Assembly (NCBI GenBank): GCA_032173965.1
Contig: JAVUNC010000004.1
Span: 2,742,501 to 2,806,500 of the forward strand
Direction: 5' to 3'
DNA length: 64,000 bases
Origin: Sitta carolinensis
Taxonomy: Eukaryota; Chordata; Aves; Passeriformes; Sittidae
Shown here: in pieces, positions 33,076-46,260 of the stretch
Layout of the letters: each line of letters begins with the position of its first letter
Position numbering within the stretch: position 1 is the first letter of the stretch
Notes under the pieces: generated by a model
What the model was told of the DNA's origin: nothing
The model's input: the letters and a program-made list of their open reading frames with translations, nothing else
Databases searched by the model: none
Made by a program: the position numbers and the translations under genes

Positions 33076-35011
33076 TTCTGTGACCACTCTTTGCTGTCAT
33101 CTGGATCTGAAAAAAAGGAATTTATTCCCTCCCTTATCCTTCTACCTGTATTCCCTGATCCAAGTGCCCTTCCTGGTAGTAGCAGCCATTTCCATGAACT
33201 ACACCTCTAAGATCTCTTTTACATCAATGAAATTGTACTGTCACCCATGTGTCGAGGGTTTGGATGGTCACTTGTGTGATCCATTTAACTCGGCCGAATT
33301 CTGCTCTGTTTTTAATTTTGGAGAGGTTTAATTCTCGTGGCCGAGAGCCGAGTGTTGTATTTGATGGCTCCAATAGGGTGCAGCATTCCCCACGTTTGGA
33401 ACAGCTTCGCTCTGGTATAAAGACATCACTGGAGGTGGAAAATGTGAAGTAATTTCAGTTAAAGGATGCCTTGAGGTTGAGATTTTTCTCTTGTTTGGTT
33501 TTGAAACTTAATATTGCATCAGAGCAATTCTGCCTCCAGAGCTCTCACTCCTGGCTGGCAAAGAATCACAACTCAAAAACACAAAGGAGGTCGTACTTGA
33601 TTTAATTATTATTTAATATTTGCTTAACGGGAAGCTTGAGGTCAAGGTCCAAATTATCTGACACAGTTCTTGCAAATTAGGAGTTCATAAAACAATTAAA
33701 CACACGAATATGCATGGAGCAGTGAAATTAGGCAGATAAAAGGTTCCATCCAGGGGCAATGTGTGTTTCCCAATTGCATTCCTGACTAAAAGCTGGTGTC
33801 ACAGGAAAGAAAAAGATATGAATGTTTGAATATGTATTTTCTGCTACGGGTGAGTCCATCCCTCTAAGAAAATAACCTAAAATCCTGTTTCCAGTGTGCT
33901 TGGGGAGGCTGAGATGTAGCGGTGCCCTGGAAAATAAAGGGATAATGATGCCTGGCAGGCATTCCATTCGGAGCTCTCCAGCGATTCCTCCCAGGGGTCT
34001 TCCTTCCGAAGAGGTGTTTCCCCAGAGGATCACCCAGGGCTCGGAGTCTGAGCAGGGTTTTTTTTTCCCCAGCACGTCCTTAGCGATTGCTGCCAGCTCC
34101 GGAGTTCCTCCAGGCTTTGGGAACTCCTTGGGTGCCACTCCCGGGCTGAGCTGCGGTCCCAGGGAAAGACCCAGCTGGGATGAGCGGAGTCGGCAGCCCG
34201 GGAATTGAAACAACAGGGAGGTGGAGGAGGGTTGGAAGCACATCTGAGCCTGGGACTCACCTTGCCGAGCCCTCTCCACCTGCAGGAGACCCTTGGGAGG
34301 AGAGAATTACATTCCCCAGCTAAGGGGCAACCCCATTCCAATGCCCCATAAACCAGGGTGATGTGAGGAGGGAGAGGCGGCCAGCAAAAGAAAAGTGGGG
34401 GGGAAAGGAGGAGGAAAGAAATAGGATGTGAGTCCCGGCTGTGCAACAAGTCCTTTGTGAGGCAAATCAGCCTCTGTTGTGCGATAAATGGCCTGAGGCC
34501 AGGCTAGAAATGCTTATTGGGGGGGTCCTGGGAGAGGTGTGATGGAAGCACTAGGGACAAGGACTGCCTGGAGACCTTAAAACGACAAGACAGCTTTGAT
34601 TTCGGACACTGATTCGAGGGAGCACACGGATTCGAGGTGAGCTCTGGTGGGAGAAGCCGCCCATCAAGCGCCAGGCAGGGAGCGAGAGATTAACGAGGTG
34701 TGACCCACGGAGCCAAGGATGTCACAACGAGAGCCCGCAGCCAGGAGACGAGGGGTTCAGAGAACAGCTACTGGGGCACTGAGGAGCACGAAGAGGCTCG
34801 GGGAGAGGGGATGCTGTTCCTGGAAATGCTGCCGGCACAGAGCTCGGCAGTGCGGGCAGTGGCTGGCTGGGAACGCTGGAGGGAGCGTGGCAAAAGAGGC
34901 AGCAGAGAGGAATTCTGATGATTTTCTTTCTATTCCATGAGTGCAGTGTGTTTATATTCTTGTTGGTGCTCTTGTTATTTCATCAGCCTGGGCTTTATGG
35001 GATCGTGGAGA

Positions 35012-35135
35012 CATAGAATGGTTGGGATTGGAAGGGATCTTAAAGGTCATCTCATTCCACCCCCTGCCATGGGCAGGGACAACTTCTGCTATTCCAGGCT
35101 GCTCCAAGCCCCTTCCAACCTGGCCTTGGACTCAC
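35012..35135 (-). mobile_element. CR1 fragment
   Basis: CATAGAATGGTTGGGATTGG, then CCCTGCCATGGGCAGGGACA and CCTTCCAACCTGGCCTTGGA. Confidence 0.92.
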
Positions 35136-36780
35136 CTTGATGTAGGTGAGGAGGTGAAAAGCCCATAAGAGGCACAGACAGGAAACCGAAGGCTTTGCAG
35201 CTTTCTTGTTTTCAGCTTTTTGTGATATTTGGAATGAATTGAATGGTGAAGGTTTGGGATTAGGAAGAAAATTGATATATCCACTTGGAGGTTTGTAACT
35301 CAGGGAAAGCTCAGCCTGGAAATTTTGAGAACAGTCATGTAGAATCAGTAATGATCATACTGGGAGGAAGGGGTGGGGAAATTCAGGGAACCATGAGGAG
35401 CCACTTTGCTTCCAGTCCCTGGGAAAACCCTGCAGAAGTTCCTCCATAAATGGTTCAGTATTTGTGCACTGGAAGATGACAGAGTGATGAATAATTCACT
35501 GGGGACAATGCTCCACAAACCAACCCAATTTTTGTCTGTGACCATGGTGCTGGTTTTGGTGACTAAGGGCCAAAAGAGAGCAAAACTTTTAATTTGGGCA
35601 CCAGCTGAGTTGGGAAAGTGGGTATAACCAAGAGGCACCAACACTGGGGGGAAATAAAAAAGGAGGAAGGAGTAAAGCTAGAAAACAACAAGTGAAATGA
35701 GAACCTTGAGTAAAAAACTGGTTCAAAAGAACCAATTCCTTTCTGGACCCATTACGTGTGGTGGAAGAGGATAATTTCTCCCAGTCTCAGAGATGGAAAA
35801 GCCCCAGAGCTGTAACAACGTGCCCATATCTGGCCACTGCACTTCAGGAAATCAGGGATGAAGCAGGTGTGGAGCAGACAGGAGAGGAAGGGACACAATC
35901 AGATGACTGGAAAAGATGGGCTGAGGAAGAACTTGGATGAACTGGGGTTTTTTGGTCTAGAAATGAAAAGTACACAGGAACTCCAGCAGTGCAGGCTGCT
36001 AGGGATGGATTGGTTCCCTTGTGCACTGCCACCTGGAAAGGCAGGAGTCAACATGATTGAGCAAGTTGGAGAACAGGCAGGGTGCAGAACACCTGGAATG
36101 GCTAAGGGGGGCTGGGATTGCCTTTGCTGGTGGTCACATTTGTCATGGATGGAGTGTTTGACCTGAGCAGAGAATGGGGAAGGGAGATAGGTGGCTTCCC
36201 AAAGGCTCCTCCAGCTCCTCCAGTTCTCCAGATTTTACCACTCTAGAGCTAATTCAGGAAGCCCTCTGAGATGGCACCTTCCCTCAGGCCTGATGCAATG
36301 ACTTAACCACAAAACCAACCTGTGCTAATTGCTCCTCTGTAAAGTGCAGCTCACTCTGCAAAATAAACTGTCCCATTTAGTCCCACAAAATACTCACTTT
36401 GCTCAAACTGAGATGGGAAAAAAAAATAAAATTTCCTACAGATGCTGGTTCAGATTTCAAAATTAATCCACTTCCACCATCATTGTGTTCTTTTTCTGAG
36501 AAGCAACAGCAAATTTCATTTGCACAAATTTAATTTTCATTTGTTGCCAGGGGTTCGAGTGTTGTTTACCACACACGTGAGATAAGAAGAAAATGGCACT
36601 TTTGTAGGTACAGGGATCACTCTTCTGGTCATGAAGCACAAAAAAAAATACTGAGCAGCACAAAAGCAGCAAAAGCAATGCCAATGGCTCATTTCAACAG
36701 GGCCCATAAAAAATATTGTGAAGTAACTAGCAAAATTAAACAAAAAATTAAACAAAACATCCCTGCCCCAGATACCTTTC

Positions 36781-36828
36781 TTTTTTCTTTTCTTTTTTTT
36801 TTTTTTTTCTTTTTTTTTTTTTTCTTTG
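36781..36828. repeat. T-rich low-complexity tract
   Basis: T runs interrupted by single C residues. Confidence 0.9.
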
Positions 36829-37544
36829 TAAATTGGTGCAAGGAAAGTTCATTGCTTTCCACCAGGAGGAGGAAATGCCAGGCCCAGCAGAGCGTGTTTG
36901 ATATATTATTCATAAGGAATTATGTGCTGAAGACTTGTCAGGATGCAGCAGCAGCAAACAGAGGTCAGCAGTGAAGAAAGCAAATAGACCTGCATCGGGT
37001 TTTAAACTGTTTTAATGCAGCCAATTTCCAGCCCGTTTTATTCATTAGCCCTGATGTTCTCATGGCAGGATGGAGGTTCCTTCTGAAGATTTCGGAACCA
37101 GCACTGCTCGCAGTCCCAGCAGGGCTCAGCTTTGTAAACACAGCAAATTAGATTTAGGGCTTTTGAACAGAAATAAGGAGGGAAACCCACAAGGACATTG
37201 CTCACTTTTCAAAGTGGAGCTGCACTTTCAAGGCTGACCCAGTACTGTCATTTCGGGGCTGTTTGAGCAACCACTGGAAAATAAGAGAGCACTAAAAATA
37301 GCCAAGATGGGCTCATTAGCTCTTTAATTACACGTTGGTTTTCTTTTCTCTCATCTGCACTTTGTCCTGTGTGCTCCTCGTTGACAGGGACTGGGGAATG
37401 CCAGGTCTGGGGACAGCGCTGTCATTCACTGCCAGTCCATGTCCCTGCCCTCACCTTTTCCACACGTTGGAAGATCAGGATTCCCTCATGAAGCCCATGG
37501 CAGAACAAGCAGGAAGGAATGATGCTGTGAGAGCTGGGACAGTT

Positions 37545-37730
37545 CATAATGGAGAAGAGAAACCTTCAGGGAGACCTCAGAGCCCCTTCCAGGGCCTAAA
37601 GGGAGTCCAGGAGAGCTGGAGAGGGATTTGGACAAAGGATGGAGGGGCAGGACACAGGGAATGGCTTCTCACTGCCAGAGAGCAGGGATGGATGGGATTT
37701 TGGGAAAGAATTCTCCCCTGCAAAGCAGGA
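37545..37730 (+). mobile_element. Internal CR1 fragment
   Basis: AATGGAGAAGAGAAACCTTC, GAGCCCCTTCCAGGGCCTAA, then GAATGGCTTCTCACTGCCAG and GGATGGGATTTTGGGAAAGA, the plus-sense order of a CR1 3' region lacking the terminus. Confidence 0.85.
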
Positions 37731-39435
37731 CCTGAGCTGGAGCTTTCCTTTGCTCACCCATCGTGGAGTCAATGAGCCAGGTAATTTATTGTGGCACTCT
37801 TGTCCCACAGACACTTCCAAATCCACAGCTAGAGGAAGCAGCAGCACTACCAGTGCTTGCAAATCCCATTGTTTATGTGAGGTTCTCAGGAGCACCTGGG
37901 AAAGTGCTGAGCTTGGGAAGGAAATCTCCACTTTACTGCAGTGCCCAGGTCCTGGCATGTTCTAGGGAGAGAGAGATTCACAAACAGGTAAGATGCACGT
38001 GCACACATGGTCAGAGGCTTTGTAAGTTGTAGGCAGAGAATTGGAAAACTCAGTTTAATCTATTGAGGGGTACCCCTGACAAACCCTGGAGCAGTGTCCC
38101 CTGTCGCTGTGGTGAAGAACACATGACATGATTTTTTTGTGAAATTTTTTTAAAGTTGTTTGGAGAAATGATTTAGATTTTTTTTTTAATATATTTTTTC
38201 ACTGACTACTGTGATTGGTGAATGAAAGAGAACTCTTTTACTTACATTGGTTAAACTAGAGGGATATTAAAAGAAAATTCTTCTTGAAAAAACATGAATA
38301 TTGTTATAAAAAAATCTTGATGTTCTGTTCTTTTCTTTGGGAAAGTAATTTCAGTAACTCAAAACATCAGGAAAACAGAGTTTTAGAAACTCAGAAATTC
38401 CAGGCCTGAAAACCCAGACTACAGTCCCCTTCACTGGTGGCACTCAGGAACCACAGGGCAGGACAGTGCCACCCACACCTGTCCTGCTGAGTCCCATCCA
38501 ACCCCTTCTGCACCTCCACTTGGGAGTGCTCAGCTCCCACCCACAGAACCTCCCCATGGCCACTTATCCTACCAGGAGAAAGCTGCTCCTGCTGTCTCAC
38601 CCCACACTTCTTTTTTAACCCCTTTCTTGCTCCTTTTCCACCCATTTCTTTGTCCTGACTCCTTTGTTTTCTAGTCCCAGCATGCAGTTTGGGTGTGGCC
38701 ATGCTGACCCTCTCCATGAGCTTTCCTACACAAAGACTGGGAAAGTTTCCAGGAAAATCCCCCTGAATACCTGCTCTAGGTGGAGGCAGCTGCTACCTAC
38801 CTCGTGCTGTAACACGGCAGGAGTTCACTCCTCAGGCAGGTGAGAGGCAGCACAAAAACCAGCCAGGCTGGGACTGAGCTGCAGTTGTCCTCTCCAGAAG
38901 TTGTTTGTTAGCAGCAAACCAGGGAAAATTATTAGGAAAAGTGATAAAATGGAAGCTGGCAGGTTGATGGAAGGGAACAGGGAGGCTGTTTTGTCAGAAG
39001 GTTGTCCTGGCATGGGTGTTAGCAGGAGAGAAGGAATTGCTGCGTGAAGTAATTTCTTCACTTTTTTCCCCACTCTCATAGGTGAAAGATGATTTTTCTG
39101 GGATTGCTGCTCTGCTCTGGTCCTGGTGCAGGTTGAAATCCCTTAGAATTCTTCCCTTAGTATTTATTTCTGCCTCCCTTCCCACCCTTAAGGAGTTCCT
39201 GGCTGTTTCTGTCTTCCCTCAGGTTCCTTCTCAGCTTCTCCCACCATCTCAGGACCTATTCAGCCTCATCCCTATATCTTACTCCTTTCCCTTTTCCCCC
39301 ACGTCCCAGCCTCAAAGACCCCATTGCAAAAGCATTTGCCTGAGGTTTGTGGCATTTTATATGGAAAATGGAATCTCACCCCTCCTGACACATCTGGGGA
39401 GTCGAGGGCATGGAGGGGTAAGAATTTTTCATCTC

Positions 39436-39760
39436 AGGGCCACTCCTGGTGCTCCAGAACCTTTCTCAGCTCCATTCCCTTCCTTGGGAAGGACACACTG
39501 CAGCCCCTCAGTGTTTTCCTTGTCAGGAGGGTCCCAGAGCTGTCCCCAGGGCTGGAGGTGTCCCAGCAGTGCCAGCACAGGGAACAGGCACTGCCCTGGC
39601 CCTGCTGCCACCCCAGAGCTGGCACAGCCCAGGTGCCTTTGTCCTCTTGCCCACCTGGGCACACCTGGCTCATGCCAGCAGCACGCCCAGGGCCTTTTCC
39701 AGCTTTCCAACCACTCTGCCCCAATCTGTGGAGCTGCAGGGTTTTGTTGTGACATCCCCA
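39436..39760 (-). mobile_element. Internal CR1 fragment
   Basis: AGGTGTCCCAGCAGTGCCAG, GGCACTGCCCTGGCCCTGCT, TCTTGCCCACCTGGGCACAC, then AACCACTCTGCCCC and GGTTTTGTTGTGAC, internal CR1 sequence in complement. The 252-codon plus-strand frame across it is spurious. Confidence 0.8.
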
Positions 39761-41112
39761 GAGAGAGAAAGTCGAGTCAGAATAAAGGAAACTGTGTGTG
39801 CCCACACTCACCTGGTTTTCTTCCTCTCCACAACCCGTGAAGTCTCTTCTCTGATGTCTCTCAGGAGTGACGTTGAGGCTGCACAGCCCCCCACCCCTTT
39901 CTCCTTCCTTCCCCATTCATTATCTCCCAGACCCGCCTTCCAACCAGACTTTGGCAGTGTCCTGAAATCCAGATCCTGCCCAGAACATCTGGGAAGCACA
40001 AGGATGTTTGGTTTGAGCTCTCACTGTGTATGAGACACCTTCTTTCCTACTCTGTGTTCTTTGATATGCAATGAAATACTGGACTTTCACAGCTGTGGGG
40101 TCCTGCCTGCAGCAAACTCAGAGAGTTGTAGCACAAGAAGTTCTTTTGGGGAGTTTTTGAAGATGAAGCCGCTAAGTTTTGGGGAAGTTTGCCAAAATTT
40201 TGGGATATCACTGTACCACCGTTCCTCTTTCCCAGTCACTTCCCAGAATCAGTCATTTTACTGAGGAACTGGTACCAAAGTGGCAGATTTGATGAGGAAC
40301 TTGCCTGGAGTCTGTACTGGGCATTCATTCTGCTTTGAAATATAGGGGTGGAGCAATTTTGGGTCCCTATTTCCACTGCCTCCAAAATCCCCACCCTCTG
40401 GGGGGGGAAGAGAACAGCAGTTTCTTGAGGGGAACAGCTTTGTACTTCAGTCGTGGGGAATATGATCCGCTTTTCCTAATAATACCCAAAACCTTCCACC
40501 AGAAATCAGCACCCAGTGTGACTCAGCATTGAATGTCCCCCTCCCTTGTTGTTGTGTGCTTTGGTTCTCACTACTTGTATCTATAGCAATAAATTAAACA
40601 AATGCTGGTTTCCAAGCACACTCCTGAGCACAGTTTTGGACCTGGTCACGTGGAAATTTCCCAGATAATCCTTGGTCTTGCCTCAGGAGTTAGAACAGAC
40701 TATTCCCAATAGGTGGTTTGGATGTGACTTCCCCCTTCTCTGCCATTTGGGGGCATGGGCCTGGCCAGAGGTGCCTCAGATCCCAGGATGGAATCAGCAT
40801 TTCCCTCGTGGTCACAAAAAGATTTGCTCTTCACATGATACCAACCTCCAGCACCAACAGAGAGCCCTCACCAGCAGGTTCCTGTGTGCCTCACAAGCAG
40901 CATGTCCTGGGTGCCCAGGGACAAGAGTTACCAGGGCATGGCAGACCCAGGTGAGAGGGAGGACAGCTTGCACAGACTGCTTAATGCTTGGGGTTTCCCT
41001 TTGGTGAGATGGACTGAGGGGTCAGTTACCATCAAATGTGTATTTGGGCTCAGGAGTGGGCTGGTAGAGGGTCTCAACAGGAGACACAAACTGGGGCCAG
41101 GAAACTGGATCA

Positions 41113-41745
41113 GAAAATCATGGAATGGTTTGGATTGGAAGAAACTCTAGAGATAATCTTGTTCCACCCCCCTGCCATGGGCAGGGACTCCTTCCTCTAT
41201 CCCAGGCTGCTCCAAACCCTGTCCAACCTGACCTTGGACACTGCCAGGGATCCAAGAGCAGCCACAGCTTCTCTGGGCACCCTGTGCCAGGGCCTCACCA
41301 CTCTCACAGCCAAGAATTCCTTCCCAATATCCCATTTAACCTAAATATCTCCTCTTCTAGTTCACAACCTTTCCTGCTTGTCCAATCACACTATCTGTGT
41401 AACAAATTGTTCTTCCTCTTTTTAACAAGCCCCCTTTTATAATCACAGTGGAGTTGCCCTGGATCCTTCTCTTCTCCAGGTGAGCCCCCCAGCTCTCCCA
41501 GCTTGGCTCCAGAGCAGAGGGGCTCCAGCCCTTGGAGCAGCTCCGTGGCCTCCTCTGGTCTCTCTCCAGCAGCTCCACATCCCTCTGCTGTTGGTCCCAG
41601 GGCTGGGGCAGCTCTGCAGGTGGGGTCTCACCTGAGGGGGCAGAGGGGCAGAACCCCCCTCCCCTGCTGCCCCAGGACCTGGGGGGTTTCAGGGATGGGT
41701 CAAGTCCAGCTCTCAGCCACCAGCACCCCCAAACCCTTCTGCCAG
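41113..41745 (-). mobile_element. Long CR1 fragment
   Basis: AAAATCATGGAATGGTTTGG, CCTGCCATGGGCAGGGACTC, AATATCCCATTTAACCTAAA, then TTCTCTTCTCCAGGTGAGCC, GGTGGGGTCTCACCTGAGGG and GGGTCAAGTCCAGCTCTCAG. Confidence 0.93.
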
Positions 41746-42399
41746 GGTGAGTTCCTCTCCCAGTGTGTGCTGATGTCTGGGACTGCCCCAGTAAAGGACA
41801 GAGCAGAGAAGCCAAAGCACAGTTCGTGGGCAGCAGTAGGTGTGTGTCCCCCTGTGTGTGTGTGAGGGGTTAATGCACCTCCCTGGGCAGGGAGCAGCAC
41901 GGGACAAAGGAGGTGAGTGCTAAAACTCAGGAGTAGGCGCTGAATGTGGTGGAGGAGAGAAATAATCCTGACTTAGAGACTGAGAGAGTGGGGCTGAGGA
42001 GGGCCAGGATGGGTGTCAGCCCCTTGGTCCCTGTGGGACTGGCTCAGCTGGGGTCTCAGAGCAGGGACCCAGGGGATGGGAATGGGACACGGGGGGTGAC
42101 AGTGGTGCCATTCCCTGTCTGGGGACTCCACAGGGTGTCACATCACCCACAGCCAGCAGCAGGCACTCGGATTTCCAGCTGCATGTGGGTTACTCTAACT
42201 CTGGACCGTTCTTATTCCCAGATCCTCTGCTCGCTCAGGAGACCTCATCCCGTGGTCTGACCCAGTCAAGTGCCCCTTTGGTTTTCCTGGAGTATCCTGC
42301 TCTGGTCTACAAAACCCTCAGGATTGACAGGATCTAAAATACTTCTTTTGGTTTCATAATCTCTCTGTTCAGTGTGTAGTAGAAAGGAAAGAATGAGAC

Positions 42400-42960
42400 A
42401 CAGCACACTGCAAACATGTTATTAAAATGAACTGTTTATATTATCTCGGTTGAGTCAATACATTATAATGTATTAAAATGGAAAGGTACAAAATTGAAAT
42501 AAATACTTTCTGATTCATGTATAAATCTTTTGTCAAGATGACATTTAGTTTCTTTTTTTTTCTTTTTTTTTTCATCAGTACATGTTTCAATAAAACATTT
42601 AAAATGACAAAGTATCGTTTAAAATATGGTTCATGGAAGAAAAGGTTGAAATCAAACGACTTTTGGCTTGTTTTGGCATGAGATCTTGACACAATCTGGG
42701 TTCCCCAAAACCACGTAAATGGTGGTAAAATATAAATGCTCAAACTTATTTAAAAAAATAAACAGGCTTTACAAAACCCTCTGATCCTTGACTTAGCCAC
42801 TTTTCTGTATAGTCTGCACTTACGATATATACATTCATTATTGTCCAAGGGAAGACAGCCACTGACGTTCATTTAAAGAGCTTGGTGGAGAGGCTTAACA
42901 AACATTTTGCAGCTGACAACAATTAAACACAGGTAAAGAAACTCCTGACAGTGCAAAAAA
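42400..42960 (-). other. Candidate 3' UTR end, minus strand (possibly XKR6)
   Basis: Read on the minus strand this block is U-rich and lacks repeats, with phrases such as TGTTTATTTTTTTAAATAAG. At its low-coordinate end there is a TATAAA variant hexamer (42440-42435) and, further downstream, GU-rich TGTTTGCAGTGTGCTGTGTC, the layout of a cleavage site near 42415. No coding sequence is attached. XKR6 is named only because in mammals its 3' end faces the PINX1 promoter in this orientation. The strand and the gene are inference. Confidence 0.3.
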
Positions 42961-45900
42961 GGAAAACGGCTCAGAACCCAAAACGTACAAATGGCACAAG
43001 GAAGGGGCAAGTGCACAAGCCCAGATCTGATGCAAAGCTCCAGGCCAGGTCTAACAAAACAGCTTGGGCCAGGATAAGCTTTTTTCCAAAGGGGAATGCA
43101 GGCTTGGAGATCAGCCTGATGACACCATTTTGGGCTCCCCTGCAGTGTTCATGATCCTGTGAAGATCCCCCCTTGGCACACAGGAACCTTCTGCAGACTC
43201 CTTCCTCGCTGGTGGTGAAGCAAGAGCTGAGCTCAGTGGAATATCCTGGAGTAAGCCTGGCCTGGCAGAGGGGAGTGACGTCGAGATGAGAAATCACAGA
43301 GCGAGAGGGGCAGAGGGGGAAGTGTGAGTGTGGGCTTGGGACCTTGGGGCAGAGGCAGTGGGGAATTCCCTGCTGGGCAGCGGGTTTTATCAGGATCCTG
43401 GAGCAGGCTTGGAGGTGTGCTTTAATCTCAAGTGTGCTTTTTGTCTTTGTCACTGCAGCCAGGGGCTGTCGTGGTCCCTCTAACCTCAACCATGTGCTTA
43501 TCATTCTGGGCAATGGGCAGGGTCCTGCTGGGGGCTGGGTGGGGGAGAATGAGCTTCCCTGGTGGATAATGGTGAATTCCTCCAAATTTCGGCGTTCCAG
43601 TAACTCTTCAGGTATCACTCAAAAGGGGAAAAGAAACGTGGTTATATTGAAATGGGATTAAAGAGAATCTTCCTGCCAACCTCTGGATTAACCTTCTCAA
43701 GGCTTGGGCTATTATGCTGCCAGCCAGTGAAACCACACAGAGCAAAGGGTGGATTTTCTTTGTTTGCCTGGTTTGAAGGCAGTAGAAGATTTTTTCACCT
43801 CAGAAAGGAGGGACAACCCTGTCCTGGCTGCGTTGAAGGGCAGGCAGGACTTGACAAGGTGCTGCCTGTGCTATTCGTGGTGCTCCACAGCCTGACAGGG
43901 ATGAAATCCTCTTGGAAACCTGGCTGATCCCATCCTGTGGGGAAGGATCTCAACACCAGCTGTTTGCAGGGCTCTGAATGTTGCTGCAAGCTCCTGTATC
44001 AAAGGGAATCCCATTGTAAAAAAGAAACCAGTAAAGATGTGATAGGCTGTCAAGATTTGGGAAGGAAAATTGTTTTCCCTTCCTCCACAAAGAGCCAGTG
44101 CGTCATGGTTAAAACTTCTTGGGAAATGCCAACTTCAGGCCTTTTCCTGTTGGAAAATATCACATCCGTTGGGAAACGAATGACGAGATTTGAAGCTCTT
44201 GGAGGTCTTCTTTGACATTTTCCTTCAGTTTATTTTCTTTTCATTTCAGAAAAGCTTTTGTTTCAAAATGCGGGATAATTTATATATTAATTTAAAAAAA
44301 AAGAGGATGCAAACATGGAAAGATCAAAACAATCTCTCTCCATGATAGCCAAACTGTTTTTGTTGGCATATGCATTGTTTTGCATTTTTTTGTTTCATGT
44401 TTGCTGTTAGCCTTGAGGTTTCCATGTGGATTGGAAAAATAAATTCACAGAAATTCTTAAGGGATGGAACAGTCTTTCCTATCCAACCCCCCTGTGCAGA
44501 AGACTTGATTCACCTTATCTAAAGCTCTTCCCTTCTCTATTTTTGAATCTGTGACTTCGTTTTCAAAGGCAGACAAAGCAGAAGTTCTCCAAGTGCTTCT
44601 TTCCAGTGGGAGAGACCCACTTGAAGCTGCTCCAAGAACTTCCATGTGCCAGTGTGGCTGGAAGGAGGTCATCTGTCCTACAGTTTTCCCTGAATCAAAT
44701 TCACAGAGTGCACAAGAAGGGTCATTTGTGGGCTCCTTTTCCACCCCTGAGAGGGAATTTTGCTCTTTTTTCTTTTATTTTTTACCATTCTGTCCCCTAA
44801 TACAATTTTCTTACAGCTTTCAAAAGTCTGCCTCAGTGGAGCTCTTGAAGGAAGCAGCAGAAATTCTGAGCAGAAATTCCTGCACTTGAACAGAATGGTT
44901 TTCACCCCACTAACCATTCATTCTGATTAAGATAAAACTTGGTATAAAGTAGCCTTTTTTTTTGCTGACAATGGGGTAGGCTAAGTTGGTGACAAAGTTT
45001 TCCTCTCCAGTACCAGTTGCTGGGATTCATGTCCTGAATCTTGTCTCTGGAGCCTGAATCCATTGACTGAAGTGTGTACAGTCAAGGAGTGGCTGGCTGA
45101 GGTTGCTAAACCTGTCAAAGCTGAGAAATGATTTTAAAATTATGTTTCCCTGCACATCCTTTCAAGCAGCAACCAGCAAATGTTTCCTGGGCTGCTCCTG
45201 CAGTGCTGTAGGACAGCCAGGGCTGTGGCACAGAAAGCACTGGCATCATTTATGCAGACAAAATGTGCACTTGCACCATTCTTCAGTGAATTTTGCAATC
45301 CAGAGGCTGAGCTTGTGGTGGAAAAGATGATTAGGCAGTTGGTGGTGGCTTGGGAGTGTGAGACAAAACCCTTGGTCCATGGTTGTGTTGGAAATTTCAT
45401 GTATTTCAGGAATTAGAGCAGAAATTCCTGCATCTGATCTCCTCCACGTCTCACACCCAGCCTTGCCAGTGGGATGTCGATACAAATGCCCCAAATTTTG
45501 GCATCAGATGAAAGGAATGAATAAAACTCCTGATTACTGCCAACATGGACGTGTCGAGACAGAGTTTGGGGATGCTGATGAGCTGATCTATGAGCGGTGG
45601 GTGTTCCTACCCCACCTCCCAGATAAGGGTCTCACAGCAGCACTGTGAGGTAGATTTTGAACCTGGGCGGGCAAATGGAGTCACACAGAGGAGAAGGAGA
45701 GAGAAAGTGTGAGGGAAAACTTCAGCAAGGATCCAGGGATCCTGGCTGCCAGCTTGCTGCTCCAGGGAGAAGAAGAGACATGTCTGTCTGCTGGAAGGTG
45801 GGAGGGACACCAAAGGAGCTCTCAGGACAACATTCGTTTTCCTGTTTGAAGTCCAGGTTTCGGCTTGTTAAAGGTCAGAAAAGAACACTGGGCATGAGAA

Positions 45901-46100
45901 CAGTGAAAGAGAGAATCCAGAAGATTTGGGAAGTCAGGTATGGAGCAGGGGCATGAGTAGAAGCACTCCCAAAAGTCTGCTCCAAAGGGACATCTGTGGG
46001 GTCTTCAGAAGCTTACCCTCAAGTGAGCTTTGGAACTATGATGGAAAGACCAAAGGGATTTGCTTTCACAGATTCCAGTGGCTGCCAGTGGAAGCTCCTC
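42961..46100. other. Intergenic sequence, nothing recognised
   Basis: The longest frame (43618-42971, minus, 215 codons) has no repeat or domain signature and no protein-like conservation I recognise. It is left unannotated. Confidence 0.55.
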
Positions 46101-46260
46101 ATCTCACAAGAAAGAAAGAGGATGAAGGAAAGAAAGACAAAGAAAGGTTAAGAGATCAAAACTGAGGAAGCTATTTTTTAAAAGAAGAAAAGAGAAATAG
46201 AGAAAAAATAGTGATAAAGGGGAGAGAAAGAGAAAGACAGAGGATAAGACAATGAGAGAC

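Larger units (their letters stand above)
33080..41110. other. Intergenic sequence without recognised genes
   Basis: Outside the three CR1 copies listed, no exon is visible. Two short non-repetitive stretches (33590-33730 and 36985-37330) carry dense homeobox-, MEF2- or nuclear-receptor-like motifs. 34440-34920 is moderately CpG-rich. 40300-40640 has an AATAAATTAAAC phrase that might be an old LTR, but its ends cannot be found. Confidence 0.6.

Noticed and set aside
33728..34279. 183-codon minus-strand frame
   Set aside because: No known motif, and a competing plus-strand frame covers part of it. Region looks non-coding.
39082..39840. 252-codon plus-strand frame
   Set aside because: More than a third overlaps a CR1 fragment, and there is no recognisable domain.
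40300..40640. Possible additional LTR ending in AATAAATTAAAC
   Set aside because: No TG...CA ends, target duplication or clear U3/R structure could be found.
42971..43618. 215-codon minus-strand frame considered as an XKR6 exon
   Set aside because: No multi-pass membrane pattern or XK-family motif; Pro/Ser/Leu composition typical of chance frames.
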